The notes under the pieces are model-generated. The model saw only the letters and a program-made list of their open reading frames with translations, ran no database searches and was not told the DNA's origin. From JACVRN01 sp036389255 (lineage in GTDB: Bacteria > Acidobacteriota > Blastocatellia > Pyrinomonadales > Pyrinomonadaceae), in the NCBI GenBank assembly GCA_036389255.1, contig DASVQI010000001.1, positions 62,001 through 126,000 on the forward strand: 64,000 nt of DNA, given 5' to 3'. Below, piece after piece: positions 51,540 through 60,603 of the stretch; position 1 is the first letter of the stretch, and every line of letters starts with the position of its first letter. The position numbers were made by a program, and so were the translations under genes.

Positions 51540-52507
51540 GCCTGTAACCTGCGAGCTTCTACACGCTCGACGTACCACTCGATAGTCTTCTTCAGACCGC
51601 TCTCCCAATTCTGCTGCGGACGCCAACCCGTCTCGCGCTCCAGCTTGGATGGGTCTATAGCATAGCGGCGGTCGTGGCCCGGCCTGTCCTCTACGTGCCG
51701 GATTAGCGAGTGAGGCTTGCCGAGCGCGTCCAGCACCTGCTTCGCCACCTCTATGTTGCGGCGCTGGTTGCGAGCGCCTATGTTGTAGACGTGGCCGGAG
51801 CGCCCGTGCTCTATGAGGAGTAAAAGGGCGCGGGCGTGGTCGTCCACGTAAATCCAGTCGCGCACCTGCCGCCCGTCGCCGTAGAGCGGAACGGGCCTGT
51901 CTTCGAGCGCGTTTGAAATCATGAGCGGGATGAATTTCTCAGGGAACTGTCGCGGCCCATAGTTGTTGCCGCTACGCGTAATGATAGCGTTCAGGCCGTG
52001 CGTGTGCTGAGCCGCGCGCACCAGATGCTCTGCCGCAGCCTTTGAGGCCGCGTAAGGATTATTAGGCGCAAGCGGCGAGCTTTCGGTGAAAAGCGCGGCG
52101 TCGTCGTCCTCACTCAAACTGCCCATCACTTCATCCGTCGAAATCTGTACGAAACGAGAGACTTTACGCTGGCGCGCGGCATCCAGAAGAATCTGTGTGC
52201 CGAGTACGTTCGTGCGTATGAACTCGTCCGCCGAAGTTATGCTGCGGTCAACGTGCGACTCGGCGGCGAAGTTCAAGACGGCGTAGACTCCTTCTTCCAA
52301 TGCGTCGAAGACGGCTTCACGGTCTGTAATATCCGCATGTATGAAGCGGTGGCGACCCTCGTCCAGCCCTTCCAGATTGTCCGTGCTGCCCGCGTATGTG
52401 AGCGCATCGAAGTTCGTGATATGAAGCCTGCTGTCTCCGGCGAGCGCCAGTCGAATGAAGGATGAGCCAATAAAGCCCGCCCCACCGGTAATGAAAATTT
52501 TGTGCAT
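51536..52507 (-). CDS. rfbB: dTDP-glucose 4,6-dehydratase
   Basis: A 323-residue SDR-fold enzyme. The NAD+ site ITGGAGFIGSSFI, FAAESHVDRSI, the catalytic STDEVMG and YAASKAAAEHL (YxxxK) and the rear TRSGNNYGPRQFPEKFIPL block are all those of RmlB/RfbB. It converts dTDP-glucose to the 4-keto-6-deoxy sugar used for L-rhamnose. It overlaps rfbD by four bases and is the first gene of this part of the polysaccharide operon. Confidence 0.95.
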   Translation of the reverse strand: MHKIFITGGAGFIGSSFIRLALAGDSRLHITNFDALTYAGSTDNLEGLDEGRHRFIHADITDREAVFDALEEGVYAVLNFAAESHVDRSITSADEFIRTNVLGTQILLDAARQRKVSRFVQISTDEVMGSLSEDDDAALFTESSPLAPNNPYAASKAAAEHLVRAAQHTHGLNAIITRSGNNYGPRQFPEKFIPLMISNALEDRPVPLYGDGRQVRDWIYVDDHARALLLLIEHGRSGHVYNIGARNQRRNIEVAKQVLDALGKPHSLIRHVEDRPGHDRRYAIDPSKLERETGWRPQQNWESGLKKTIEWYVERVEARRLQA

Positions 52508-52653
52508 GTGGAGTTGACTTCTGCCCTACGCTCTCTTTTTGTTGCCTTTAACTTTCCGGGGCCGGCGCGGGGTAAGCGAGAAAGTAAGAGTTGGTAAATA
52601 TAAATTTGGGTTTGACCTATGTCAAGAATGGCTGTCTTGAATGTCAAAGGCAA

Positions 52654-52710
52654 TAAAAACTCCCTGCCCGCCATATATTAAAAGCATCTATGGCGGGCAG
52701 GGAGTTTTTA
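52654..52710. terminator. Bidirectional terminator
   Basis: A 22-bp stem (52654-52675 with 52689-52710, TAAAAACTCCCTGCCCGCCATA and its complement) has a T-run on the right and an A-run on the left. It serves the HYR gene on the minus strand. Confidence 0.85.
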
Positions 52711-52742
52711 GCTTTGTCAAAAGCGTTTTCGGAGCGATTCAA

Positions 52743-52780
52743 CATCAGGGGAGACGCTCTTTCAGGCATCTCCCCTGATG
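52743..52780 (-). repeat. Hairpin after the HYR/PxKF gene
   Basis: A 12-bp perfect stem (52743-52754 with 52769-52780, CATCAGGGGAGA / TCTCCCCTGATG), 16 bp after the stop of the minus-strand gene at 52796. No T-tract follows; with the terminator just beyond, it makes a tandem pair. The 52508-52795 gap holds nothing else. Confidence 0.55.
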
Positions 52781-52795
52781 CTTCAAATAACAGGG

Positions 52796-55528
52796 TTATT
52801 TGAACTTGAAATTCGCCCTGTGGACGCTTCCGTCGTTGAGAGTAATTACCAGTTGGCGACAGGTGCCAGCCCAAGACGATTCAGTCTTCCAGACGTAATT
52901 GTACTGGTCGCTTGATGCGTCATAGCTGAGACTGCTGCCTCCGGCTGTTACTGTACCTATCAGGTCTACCGCCGGGTCGTTTGAATTGCAAGTGATTGGC
53001 CCGGAAGCGGGACTGTTAGCAGCGAAGATGCCCAACCCCTTGTTACCGCTCAGGCTGAACTTCACAGGAACCGCTCGACCGGCATTCACGACGTTCAACG
53101 TCGGGAGATTATTAACCGGCGAGAAGAAGCCCGCGAAGTTGTAGAGGACGGTTACATTAAAGGTACACGAAGCGGTATTGCCTCCGGCGTCCGTGGCCGT
53201 CGCTGTGACGGCAGTGGTGCCGACGGAGAAGCTGGAACCCGACGCTTTGCTATAGCTGATTGTCGGAGTTCCGCAGTCGTCGGAGCCTGTTGCCGCAAAG
53301 TTGACGGGCGCGGTTACCGCCGTCGAGTTCATAGGCAAGTACACGGTTATATCAGCCGGACAACTTATCGTCGGCGGCGTCGAGTCTATAACCGTAATCG
53401 TCTGCGTAGAACTGGCGGAATTACCAGCGCTGTCAGTTGCCGTGAAGACGCGCGAGATGACCATCGGGCTGCTGGGATTGCCAGCGCCAGTGCTGCTTTC
53501 GGTGACGGTCACTACGGGCGTTCCGCAGTTGTCGGATGGCGGGCCCGGCGGAAGCGGATTACCGTTCTCGTCCAGAACCACACCCCTTGTCGCCTGCGAC
53601 GGATTGGCCGCAGGTACTTCGCTCAGACACGTGTAGCTGGCATCAGCCGGAGCCGCAATATGCGGCGGTGTAGCATCAACCACAGTAACTGTCTGCGTGG
53701 CCGTTGCTGCATTGCCCGCGCTGTCCTTTACCGTGTAGGTAATTGTCGTCGTACCTACCGGGAAGAAGTTGCCGGAAGGTATGCCCGTGCGTGCCACATT
53801 CAATGTAGCCGTGCAGTTGTCGTCAGTGACCGGCGTACCTAACTCGCTTTCACCAACAACCATGCCGCAAGACCCTGCGGTATCCGGCGGAGTGGATACT
53901 GTCACGTTCGCCGGCGCTGTGATGGTCGGCGGAGTCGTGTCATTGACAGTAACCGTCACCGTCTGCTGACAGCTTGCCGTTCGGTCGCTGGAATCGGTGA
54001 TAGTCCACGTGATGGTGGTTGTGCCAGCCGGGAATCGCGCATTAATCGCTTCACCGTCGCTGCGGGTTCCTTCGGCCGTCGCAGGCTGTCCGTCTGCTGT
54101 GCCGGTCGGGGCAGTAACGTTGACCTCTGCATCGCACTCGCCATTCGCAGCCGTGACACCTATGTTTGCCGCACAGGTAATGCTCGGAGGCGAACCATCG
54201 GTGACTGTCACTGTAAAGGTGCAACTGCCGCCGCCGCCCGCCGTAACCTCAACGACCGTGTTTCCGACAGGGAAGAAACTGCCGGAGGCAGGCGAGCTCT
54301 GAATTGCTCCGCAATCTCCGACAGGCTCTATGCCGCCCGAAAAGTTCACGACAGCGCCCTGGTCACCATTACCATTCGTGGTATTGGCTAGGACTGTTAT
54401 GTCTGCCGGGCAGGCAAGGCCGCAGGTGGCCGCAGGGCCGGAGCCGCTACGAATCTCGACGCGCGCATCTGCCGTGTTGCTGGCAGGACGCGGGTCGGTT
54501 TGAGCGCTAGCAATCTCTGCACGGCTTGTGACGATGCTGTTGGACGCGCCGCCATTTACTGTGTAGTTGAGTGTAAAGGTCGCTTTCTGACCGTTCGGCA
54601 AGCTAGCCACTGTACAGTCCACCACCCCGCCACTCTCCGTGCAGGTGAAGTTGGGGCCGCTTTCGCTGGTGGCTGAAACGTAGGTCAGGTTCGTCGGCAC
54701 TTGCTGAGTCACATGAACGTCCTGTGCCGTATCCGGCCCGTTATTGGCCAGCCAGAGAGAGAAGCCGGTACGCTGTCCGGGCGCTACTGCATTGGTGGAG
54801 TCCGTGCTGACGCTGTAGATTGCCAGGTCGGCAGCAGCATTTTGCGGGTCAGTGACCGAAATGTAGGCTATGGCCCGCACTCCGTAATCGCCCGTAGCGT
54901 TGCTGGTGACACTCCATATTCCACGGTTGTCAATGTTTTCGCCGTCAACGACTGTCATGTTATTCGACGGCAGAGTGAACAGGATGGTCTGAGGGTCGGT
55001 AGTAACATCCTCGCTCATCCCGGCCACCCCGGCAGTGTTGTTTAAGCTGACACGCCGCAGCGCCACGGGATTTCTAAGCGGCGCGTTCGTAACTTTAATA
55101 CAAACCGTGTCGCCTAAGTTGAAGGTTTCTTTAGGAGTGTTCGTGCAAACTCCATTTACCACTTCGAAAGTATCAATAGTCTCTTCTGTCGGAGCCGCCT
55201 GCGGCAACAACAGCGAGTTGAATAATTTCGAGGCGGTGAACCTTGAGCTTGGGGGGAAATTCCCCAACGTGCTCGTCAAGCCCTTAGCTGGAACTACAGG
55301 ACTGTAAACGGAGGACTTCTCCGGCTGAGCTTTGCGCTGGGTCTTATTTCGTGATGAGGCTAACGGGGCAACAAAAAAAGCTGCGGCGACGAGTATGGTA
55401 AAGATCGTGCCGAAACTAACTAACGACCTGTGAGAATATAATCTACGTAGACGACTCGTTATGGGGAAATTTGTACTCTTCATCTTTCCAGCAAGGTGAA
55501 GAATTGTAGATGTGCTTAAGGGGTTCAT
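52796..55528 (-). CDS. Exported HYR-domain / DUF11 / PxKF surface protein
   Basis: A 910-residue secreted protein. A hydrophobic segment (about 37-57, SFGTIFTILVAAAFFVAPLA) is the signal or anchor. A DUF11 domain (about 240-350, AVAPGQRTGFSLWLANNGPDTAQDV) is followed by about five HYR repeats (DTTPPTITAPANVTVS, ATPPHIAAPADASYTC, STPPTISCPADITVYL), and the C-terminus (about 800-910) has the PxKF type block GRAVPVKFSLSGNKGLGIF. GGAAGGA before the ATG supports the long start. It is a cell-surface or matrix protein lying beside polysaccharide genes; HYR proteins often bind sugars or other proteins (inference). Confidence 0.92.
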   Translation of the reverse strand: MNPLSTSTILHLAGKMKSTNFPITSRLRRLYSHRSLVSFGTIFTILVAAAFFVAPLASSRNKTQRKAQPEKSSVYSPVVPAKGLTSTLGNFPPSSRFTASKLFNSLLLPQAAPTEETIDTFEVVNGVCTNTPKETFNLGDTVCIKVTNAPLRNPVALRRVSLNNTAGVAGMSEDVTTDPQTILFTLPSNNMTVVDGENIDNRGIWSVTSNATGDYGVRAIAYISVTDPQNAAADLAIYSVSTDSTNAVAPGQRTGFSLWLANNGPDTAQDVHVTQQVPTNLTYVSATSESGPNFTCTESGGVVDCTVASLPNGQKATFTLNYTVNGGASNSIVTSRAEIASAQTDPRPASNTADARVEIRSGSGPAATCGLACPADITVLANTTNGNGDQGAVVNFSGGIEPVGDCGAIQSSPASGSFFPVGNTVVEVTAGGGGSCTFTVTVTDGSPPSITCAANIGVTAANGECDAEVNVTAPTGTADGQPATAEGTRSDGEAINARFPAGTTTITWTITDSSDRTASCQQTVTVTVNDTTPPTITAPANVTVSTPPDTAGSCGMVVGESELGTPVTDDNCTATLNVARTGIPSGNFFPVGTTTITYTVKDSAGNAATATQTVTVVDATPPHIAAPADASYTCLSEVPAANPSQATRGVVLDENGNPLPPGPPSDNCGTPVVTVTESSTGAGNPSSPMVISRVFTATDSAGNSASSTQTITVIDSTPPTISCPADITVYLPMNSTAVTAPVNFAATGSDDCGTPTISYSKASGSSFSVGTTAVTATATDAGGNTASCTFNVTVLYNFAGFFSPVNNLPTLNVVNAGRAVPVKFSLSGNKGLGIFAANSPASGPITCNSNDPAVDLIGTVTAGGSSLSYDASSDQYNYVWKTESSWAGTCRQLVITLNDGSVHRANFKFK

Positions 55529-55762
55529 AGCATTTCATCCTTCCAATTCTTGTTTCCATTGGCTGGGCCTGAAATCGAACTAAGTAGGCTTGTTCGGATT
55601 TGACCACAGTAATGTGCGCAGAATGAATCATGGGCAGCCCACCGCGCCCTTTAGTCTTTCAGGGACATGACTAGATTAGCTATCGCTATCTAGTCATAAC
55701 CCTTCTTTTATAGTGCTGAAGCGCTCTTGTGGACTTTAGCCAGGTTGGGGAAATCAGCTTGT

Positions 55763-55812
55763 GCCCTTCCACCTATTGAAGGCTTTCGCCCTGGGCCAAT
55801 AGGTGGAAGGGC
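55763..55812 (-). terminator. Hairpin after the beta-helix protein gene
   Basis: A 16-bp stem (55763-55778 with 55797-55812, GCCCTTCCACCTATTG / CAATAGGTGGAAGGGC) is centred about 40 bp after the stop of the minus-strand gene at 55828. No T-run follows, so its strength as terminator is uncertain. The 55529-55827 gap otherwise holds nothing I can name. Confidence 0.5.
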
Positions 55813-55827
55813 TCATTTGAGCTGAGC

Positions 55828-56781
55828 TTACTTAGGCTGGATTATAGTCGGCGTCAAGCCGTCACTACTATTGCCTAAGATAGTGTTGTTTCCGGATGAC
55901 TGGACTGTCCCACCCAGTGCTGATATGCCCGTTGTGCACACTGTGATGTTCGACCTCGTCAAGATTGCCTTCGTGCCGTTGCCTGCGCTGAGGCCCGTCG
56001 TGTTCTCTGACATGTCTACGCTGTCGAGCAGCGCCACGGGGGCACCCGAAGCGTTGTTGACCATCAGCACGCCGGTAGTCAGACCACTGAACATCGAATT
56101 TCTAATGGTCGCAAACCCGTTGTTGCCAACCGAGACTCCTGTGGCCGCTCTCTTCACACGCACGCCGTCCATGTAGACGCCGAGGTAGGCCGCCGATGCC
56201 TGCATCCTGACGCCTATGCCGGTGACGTTATGAATGTCTACGTTCGTCATGTAGACCCTGCTTCTGTCGGTGGCAACGCCCGTCGAGAGGTCAATGTCCA
56301 CGCCGTTGTTAGACTGGTTGAAAATGTCTACGTTCTCGATGTTGAGGGTTCTGCCACTGATGAACCTGATGCCGTTGAGGCCAAGCGTAGAGCCTGCTCC
56401 GTCAATGGAGAGGTTGCGCAGGGTGACGTTGATGGTTCTGGGGGTAGCGGTCGCGCCGTCGTTGATGAGGAAGCCGTTGATGCCGCCGGAGTTGAGCGTG
56501 CTGCCCCAGCCCGCGCCAGTTCCGCCGTCGACCGTGATGGACTTGGTGATTGTCAGTGTGCCGTAGCCGCCCGGGTCAAGGACGCTAATCTCGCCGTTGG
56601 CGGCGGTTTTGGAGATAGCGCCAGCGAAGGTTTTGCAGGGGGCGGTGCGGCTGCAAGGGTTGACGTCATCGCCGACGCCTGAGACCCAAGTGCGTGTAGC
56701 CTGTGCCTGCGTCGTGGAGGCGACAATCAGGGTGAAAATTACCAGGGCCAATATGTTCAAGGTCAAGCGTAGTCTGTTCAT
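55828..56781 (-). CDS. Exported right-handed beta-helix protein
   Basis: A 317-residue protein with a signal peptide (LALVIFTLIVASTTQAQA, cleaved near residue 28). The conserved opening RTWVSGVGDDVNPCSRTAPCKTFAGAI is that of a large family of exported proteins whose remaining length is a parallel beta-helix; here Asn/Gly/Thr-rich coils run from about residue 60 to 305. There is no catalytic Asp set like that of polygalacturonases, so binding or a structural role is more likely than lyase activity. An AAGGAG precedes the ATG. It lies next to the HYR protein gene on the same strand, both in the polysaccharide region. Confidence 0.92.
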   Translation of the reverse strand: MNRLRLTLNILALVIFTLIVASTTQAQATRTWVSGVGDDVNPCSRTAPCKTFAGAISKTAANGEISVLDPGGYGTLTITKSITVDGGTGAGWGSTLNSGGINGFLINDGATATPRTINVTLRNLSIDGAGSTLGLNGIRFISGRTLNIENVDIFNQSNNGVDIDLSTGVATDRSRVYMTNVDIHNVTGIGVRMQASAAYLGVYMDGVRVKRAATGVSVGNNGFATIRNSMFSGLTTGVLMVNNASGAPVALLDSVDMSENTTGLSAGNGTKAILTRSNITVCTTGISALGGTVQSSGNNTILGNSSDGLTPTIIQPK

Positions 56782-57437
56782 TGAGATTCTCCTTCTAATT
56801 GGTTAAAGCTTTGGGTCGCAGACCGGCAAAATATGTCAGGGCCAGGGGGGTTGGTTTTAGTCCAACACCAAACTTATGTGGCCGAATACCTCATTTATAG
56901 AGAGTAAAGACTATTTGCTTAGGAGCCGATATGCGATGGGTTTCGGGTTTCTTCCGCACTATTTAGGCGAGGGTTCTGAAGCTCCGACTAGAGCACATAT
57001 GCAGCGCTAGACCTTCCTCGGCTATACGACACTGCATCCGTGGCTTATGGGATTCATGCTCCTCGAATTTTTAACCAGCTACTTGTTGGTTCATCGGGAA
57101 AGGTAGCTAAGTTCTGTCTTCACATAACTTGGATTGAACTAAGCTGTGAGCCGCAGGCTGACTATTTCAGAGCGGTTACTAACGAATGAAACCAGGGGAA
57201 GAACTTTCTGGGCCACCCGCTGGCGTTCATTAGCGCAGGCACAATAGTCCTCTTCATTTCAGATGTCAAGTCCTCTGCGGCTTATTTGAGGTGTGTGATA
57301 AAAAGGCCCAAACTGTGGGCCAGTAACGCAAGCCCGCTTGGAGGTTCTGTGTCTCTCCGATTTTGTGACAAATTCAGTCCCTCAACACCCGCTTCCGCGC
57401 ACGCCCGAATGCCAATCGTGCGCGACGCTCTCCATAA
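56782..57437. other. Long intergenic region without recognisable genes
   Basis: The gap between the divergent beta-helix gene and the second WbpB-like gene is 828 bp long. I found no ORF with a ribosome site and no clear repeat. The only readable features are short inverted repeats (for example GGCCC/GGGCC near 57308-57324) and, at its right side, a promoter for the plus-strand operon. It may hold a regulatory leader or an untracked RNA. Confidence 0.4.
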
Positions 57438-57466
57438 TTGACACGATGATGAATCCTGCATATGCT
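57438..57466 (+). promoter_or_regulatory. Sigma70-type promoter for the second wbp-like operon
   Basis: A perfect TTGACA (57438-57443) and TATGCT (57461-57466) at 17-bp spacing, about 140 bp before the ATG at 57610. This is the best promoter match in the window. Confidence 0.55.
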
Positions 57467-57609
57467 ACTTCGTTAAACAGAAATGCCAAGACACTATAAA
57501 GGCGCACACTGTCGCCCATGCCTTAAAGAACAGGCGAGACTATTGAGCCATTTCCGAGCAATTCGTAATCTTATAACACTCATACAAAGCGACGAGAGAA
57601 GATAGACTT

Positions 57610-58632
57610 ATGGAGCAATCAACTTCGGTTGCGGTCGTAGGATGCGGCTATTGGGGAAAGAACCTTGTGAGAAGCTTCAACCGATTAGGTTCTTTGTCAT
57701 TGGTGTGCGACGAAACAGCGAGCGGGCGGGAAAGAGCCGTCGAATTGGCCGGGCAGGCGCGGGTCGTAGCCGAAATAGAAGAAGTCTTGTCCGGTAAGGT
57801 CACGGGAGTTGTTATAGCGACGCCCGCCGAGACACATTATGATTTAGCACGGCAACTGCTGGAAGCTGGCAAAGATGTCTTCGTTGAGAAACCTTTGGCG
57901 CTCACCTACGAGCAGGGAAAGCATCTGGTACAGCTAGCCGAAGAGCGCGGCCTCATCCTCATGGTGGGACATGTGCTGGAGTATCATCCGGCAATAGTCT
58001 GCCTGCTTGACCTCATCAGAAAAGGGGAGCTTGGCAAAATCCAATATATCTCTTCAAACAGGCTTAATCTGGGTAAGGTTCGCAGGGAAGAAAATATCCT
58101 GTGGAGCTTTGCGCCTCATGATATAGCAATCGTGCTGCGATTGGTTGGAGCGATGCCTTTTCAGGTCGCCGCCCATGGCGGAAGCTACGTGCAGCCAAAC
58201 ATAGCTGACGTGACTGTCACTCATCTGCTCTTTGACAACGGAGTCCGCTCTCATATTTACGTCTCGTGGCTGCATCCCTTCAAAGAGCAACGATTGGTCA
58301 TCGTCGGCTCGAAGAAGATGGCCAGCTTCGATGATGTGAGCAAGAAGCTGGTCTTGTACGACCAGCGCGTAGAGATTCAGGATGACCAGCCGATTCCCAT
58401 CAAGGGCAACGGCGAAGAGATATCTTTTTCTGAAGATGAGCCACTGCTTCTGGAATGCCGAGCTTTTTTAGAAGCAATGAAGACGCGCGTGCCTCCACTG
58501 ACGGACGGGGCTAGCGGCCTGCGAGTGCTTCAGGTGTTGAATGCCGCCCAACGGTCGCTGGTAATAAATGGCGACCCCATTACTCTTCCGCTTGAAAATT
58601 CAGTCGAGAAAGGATCGCTAGTTTATTCATGA
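57610..58632 (+). CDS. Gfo/Idh/MocA oxidoreductase (second WbpB-like copy)
   Basis: A 340-residue NAD(P)-dependent dehydrogenase. Rossmann motif VAVVGCGYWGKNLVRSF, EKPLALTYE around the catalytic Lys and the substrate-domain LVGHVLEYHPAIV fit the family. It overlaps the acetyltransferase by the 4-nt ATGA and is first of a three-gene plus-strand operon (oxidoreductase, acetyltransferase, aminotransferase). It parallels the minus-strand trio but in a different order and with clearly diverged sequence. Confidence 0.93.
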   Translation: MEQSTSVAVVGCGYWGKNLVRSFNRLGSLSLVCDETASGRERAVELAGQARVVAEIEEVLSGKVTGVVIATPAETHYDLARQLLEAGKDVFVEKPLALTYEQGKHLVQLAEERGLILMVGHVLEYHPAIVCLLDLIRKGELGKIQYISSNRLNLGKVRREENILWSFAPHDIAIVLRLVGAMPFQVAAHGGSYVQPNIADVTVTHLLFDNGVRSHIYVSWLHPFKEQRLVIVGSKKMASFDDVSKKLVLYDQRVEIQDDQPIPIKGNGEEISFSEDEPLLLECRAFLEAMKTRVPPLTDGASGLRVLQVLNAAQRSLVINGDPITLPLENSVEKGSLVYS

Positions 58633-59255
58633 CTGAGCGAGCATACTTCGTTCACGATAGCGCTTACGTAGACGACCCCAGCGAAATCGGTGAAGGAACC
58701 AAGATATGGCACTTCTGCCACGTCTCATCGAACGCGAAAATCGGCGCGCGCTGTGTTCTGGGGCAAAATGTTTTTGTTGCCAACGACGTAGTTATAGGGA
58801 GCAACGTAAAGATTCAGAATAATGTCTCCATTTACACCGGCGTAGAGTTGGAGGACGACGTTTTCTGCGGGCCATCATGCGTCTTTACCAATGTTATTAA
58901 CCCGCGCTCTCAGATTGTGCGGCACAGTCAATATCAGCGAACTCTAGTGCGTCGCGGAGCTACCATAGGCGCTAACGCAACCATAGTCTGCGGGGCAACG
59001 CTAGGGCGCTACGCCTTTGTCGGCGCAGGCGCTCTCGTGCGCGCCGAAGAGGTGCCGGATTATGCGCTCATGCTCGGAGTCCCGGCCATACGAAAAGGCT
59101 GGATGAGTCGTCACGGCCATCGTCTGACGAAACAGGACGGCGACGGCAATCTCATCTGTCCTGAAAGCGGCTGGCGCTACAAAGAGGTGGAGCCGGGGCT
59201 GTTGCGTTGTCTGGACTGGTCTGAAGACGAACCGCTATCCCCGGCTGCGGGATGA
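58629..59255 (+). CDS. Hexapeptide-repeat N-acetyltransferase (second WbpD-like copy)
   Basis: A 208-residue left-handed beta-helix acetyltransferase (IWHFCHVSSNAKIG, VFVANDVVIGSNVKIQNN, YTGVELEDDVFCGPSCVFTN, RRGATIGANATIVCGATLG). It is longer at both ends than the copy at 47695; the C-terminal extension (about 155-208) has RWRY-like and basic residues (ESGWRYKEVEPGLLRC) of unknown role. Overlap of the ATG with the upstream stop codon shows translational coupling. It should N-acetylate a sugar-nucleotide amine. Confidence 0.94.
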   Translation: MTERAYFVHDSAYVDDPSEIGEGTKIWHFCHVSSNAKIGARCVLGQNVFVANDVVIGSNVKIQNNVSIYTGVELEDDVFCGPSCVFTNVINPRSQIVRHSQYQRTLVRRGATIGANATIVCGATLGRYAFVGAGALVRAEEVPDYALMLGVPAIRKGWMSRHGHRLTKQDGDGNLICPESGWRYKEVEPGLLRCLDWSEDEPLSPAAG

Positions 59256-59292
59256 AAGGCTTACTTGATATTGAAAGGCGAAGACTCAACTA

Positions 59293-60513
59293 ATGCAAAA
59301 ACTTTCAGCCATTGAGGCAAAATCTTCTACGATTTCACCAGCAACAAAAGGCCGTCCTGTCCCGCTCCTTGACCTCAAGGCGCAGTACGCCACTATCCGT
59401 GACGAGGTCAGAGCCGCCATGGATAGGGTGGCCGATTCTCAGTACTTTATTCTGGGGCCTGAGGTGGAGGCTCTGGAACGCGAGATAGCAGACTATTCCC
59501 ATTGTCAGTTCGGTATTGGAGTGACGTCCGGTTCCGATGCCCTTTTGGTCACGTTGATGGCCTTAGACATCAAGCCGGGCGATGAAGTTGTCACTACGCC
59601 TTACACTTTTTTTGCGACCGCCGGGGCCGTCTCTCGCCTAGGGGCCAAGCCTGTTTTCGTGGACATTGACCCGCTCACTTACAATATAGACACGTCCAAG
59701 ATAGAAGAGGCAATCACGCCGGCCACGCGCGTCATCATGCCGGTTCACCTCTACGGACAGGTGGCCGATATGAACCCGATTATGGAGATTGCAGAGAGGC
59801 GCAATCTCTATGTGATAGAGGACGCGGCTCAGGCCATAGGCTCTGAATATCATGGACGAAGGGCGGGCTCCATAGGCCATTTCGGCTGCTTCAGCTTCTT
59901 CCCGTCAAAAAATCTTGGCGGCTTCGGTGACGGCGGGATGGTCACTGCAAATGATGCCGATTTGGCAGACCGCGTCAAGCTGCTCCGCAATCATGGTTAT
60001 AAGCCGAAGTATTACAACAAGGTGGTGGGAGGCAATTTCCGGCTGGACGCGATTCAGGCCGCAATCCTGAGAGTAAAGCTGAATTATCTGGAGCAGTGGA
60101 CGACTGCGCGCCAGCGAAACGCAGACCTCTATCGCCGCTACTTCGCGCAGGCCGGGTTGGTCGTGAGCGAAGGCGCGAGCCCTGTGGCGGACGCCGGACA
60201 AAACGGGCACGTGACTCTGCCCGTGGAGGCTGCGGACTGCCGACATATCTATAATCAATTCATTATTCGCTCGACACGGCGCGACGAGTTGATGGCCTAT
60301 CTTAAGCAGAGACAGATTGGCACGGAAATCTATTATCCGGTGCCGATGCACCTACAGGAATGCTTCGCTTACTTAGGGCTTAAAGAAGGCGACTTCCCCG
60401 AAAGCGAGCGGGCCGCTAGGGAAACGCTGGCGTTGCCGATATACCCTGAGCTGACCGAAGAGATGATTGCCACGGTCGTTGAGGCTATAGCGGATTTCTA
60501 CGCCGGAAAGTAG
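59293..60513 (+). CDS. DegT/DnrJ/EryC1/StrS aminotransferase (second WbpE-like copy)
   Basis: A 406-residue PLP aminotransferase. The catalytic Lys206 lies in FSFFPSKNLGGFGDGG; VTSGSDALLVTLMALDI, VIEDAAQAIGS, GGNFRLDAIQAAIL and the C-terminal PVPMHLQECFAYLG fit family patterns. An N-terminal stretch of about 22 residues and an insertion near residues 295-315 are not in the copy at 46501. AAGGCG precedes the start. It completes the second trio. Confidence 0.94.
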   Translation: MQKLSAIEAKSSTISPATKGRPVPLLDLKAQYATIRDEVRAAMDRVADSQYFILGPEVEALEREIADYSHCQFGIGVTSGSDALLVTLMALDIKPGDEVVTTPYTFFATAGAVSRLGAKPVFVDIDPLTYNIDTSKIEEAITPATRVIMPVHLYGQVADMNPIMEIAERRNLYVIEDAAQAIGSEYHGRRAGSIGHFGCFSFFPSKNLGGFGDGGMVTANDADLADRVKLLRNHGYKPKYYNKVVGGNFRLDAIQAAILRVKLNYLEQWTTARQRNADLYRRYFAQAGLVVSEGASPVADAGQNGHVTLPVEAADCRHIYNQFIIRSTRRDELMAYLKQRQIGTEIYYPVPMHLQECFAYLGLKEGDFPESERAARETLALPIYPELTEEMIATVVEAIADFYAGK

Positions 60514-60547
60514 ATTGAGCCGGGCTCAAGACTGCGACTAAACCGTA

Positions 60548-60580
60548 AAGGGCCTTTCTATACCTGATAGAAAGGCCCTT
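60548..60580. terminator. Terminator between convergent operons
   Basis: A 14-bp stem (60548-60561 with 60567-60580, AAGGGCCTTTCTAT and complement) with a 5-nt loop, between the convergent aminotransferase and glycosyltransferase genes. T-rich sequence flanks both sides. Confidence 0.7.
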
Positions 60581-60603
60581 CACAGTTTATAAATTCAGAC
60601 CGT

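Noticed and set aside
55443..55631. Short minus-strand frame before the HYR gene
   Set aside because: It overlaps the HYR start and lacks a good ribosome site; the sequence looks like leader of that gene.
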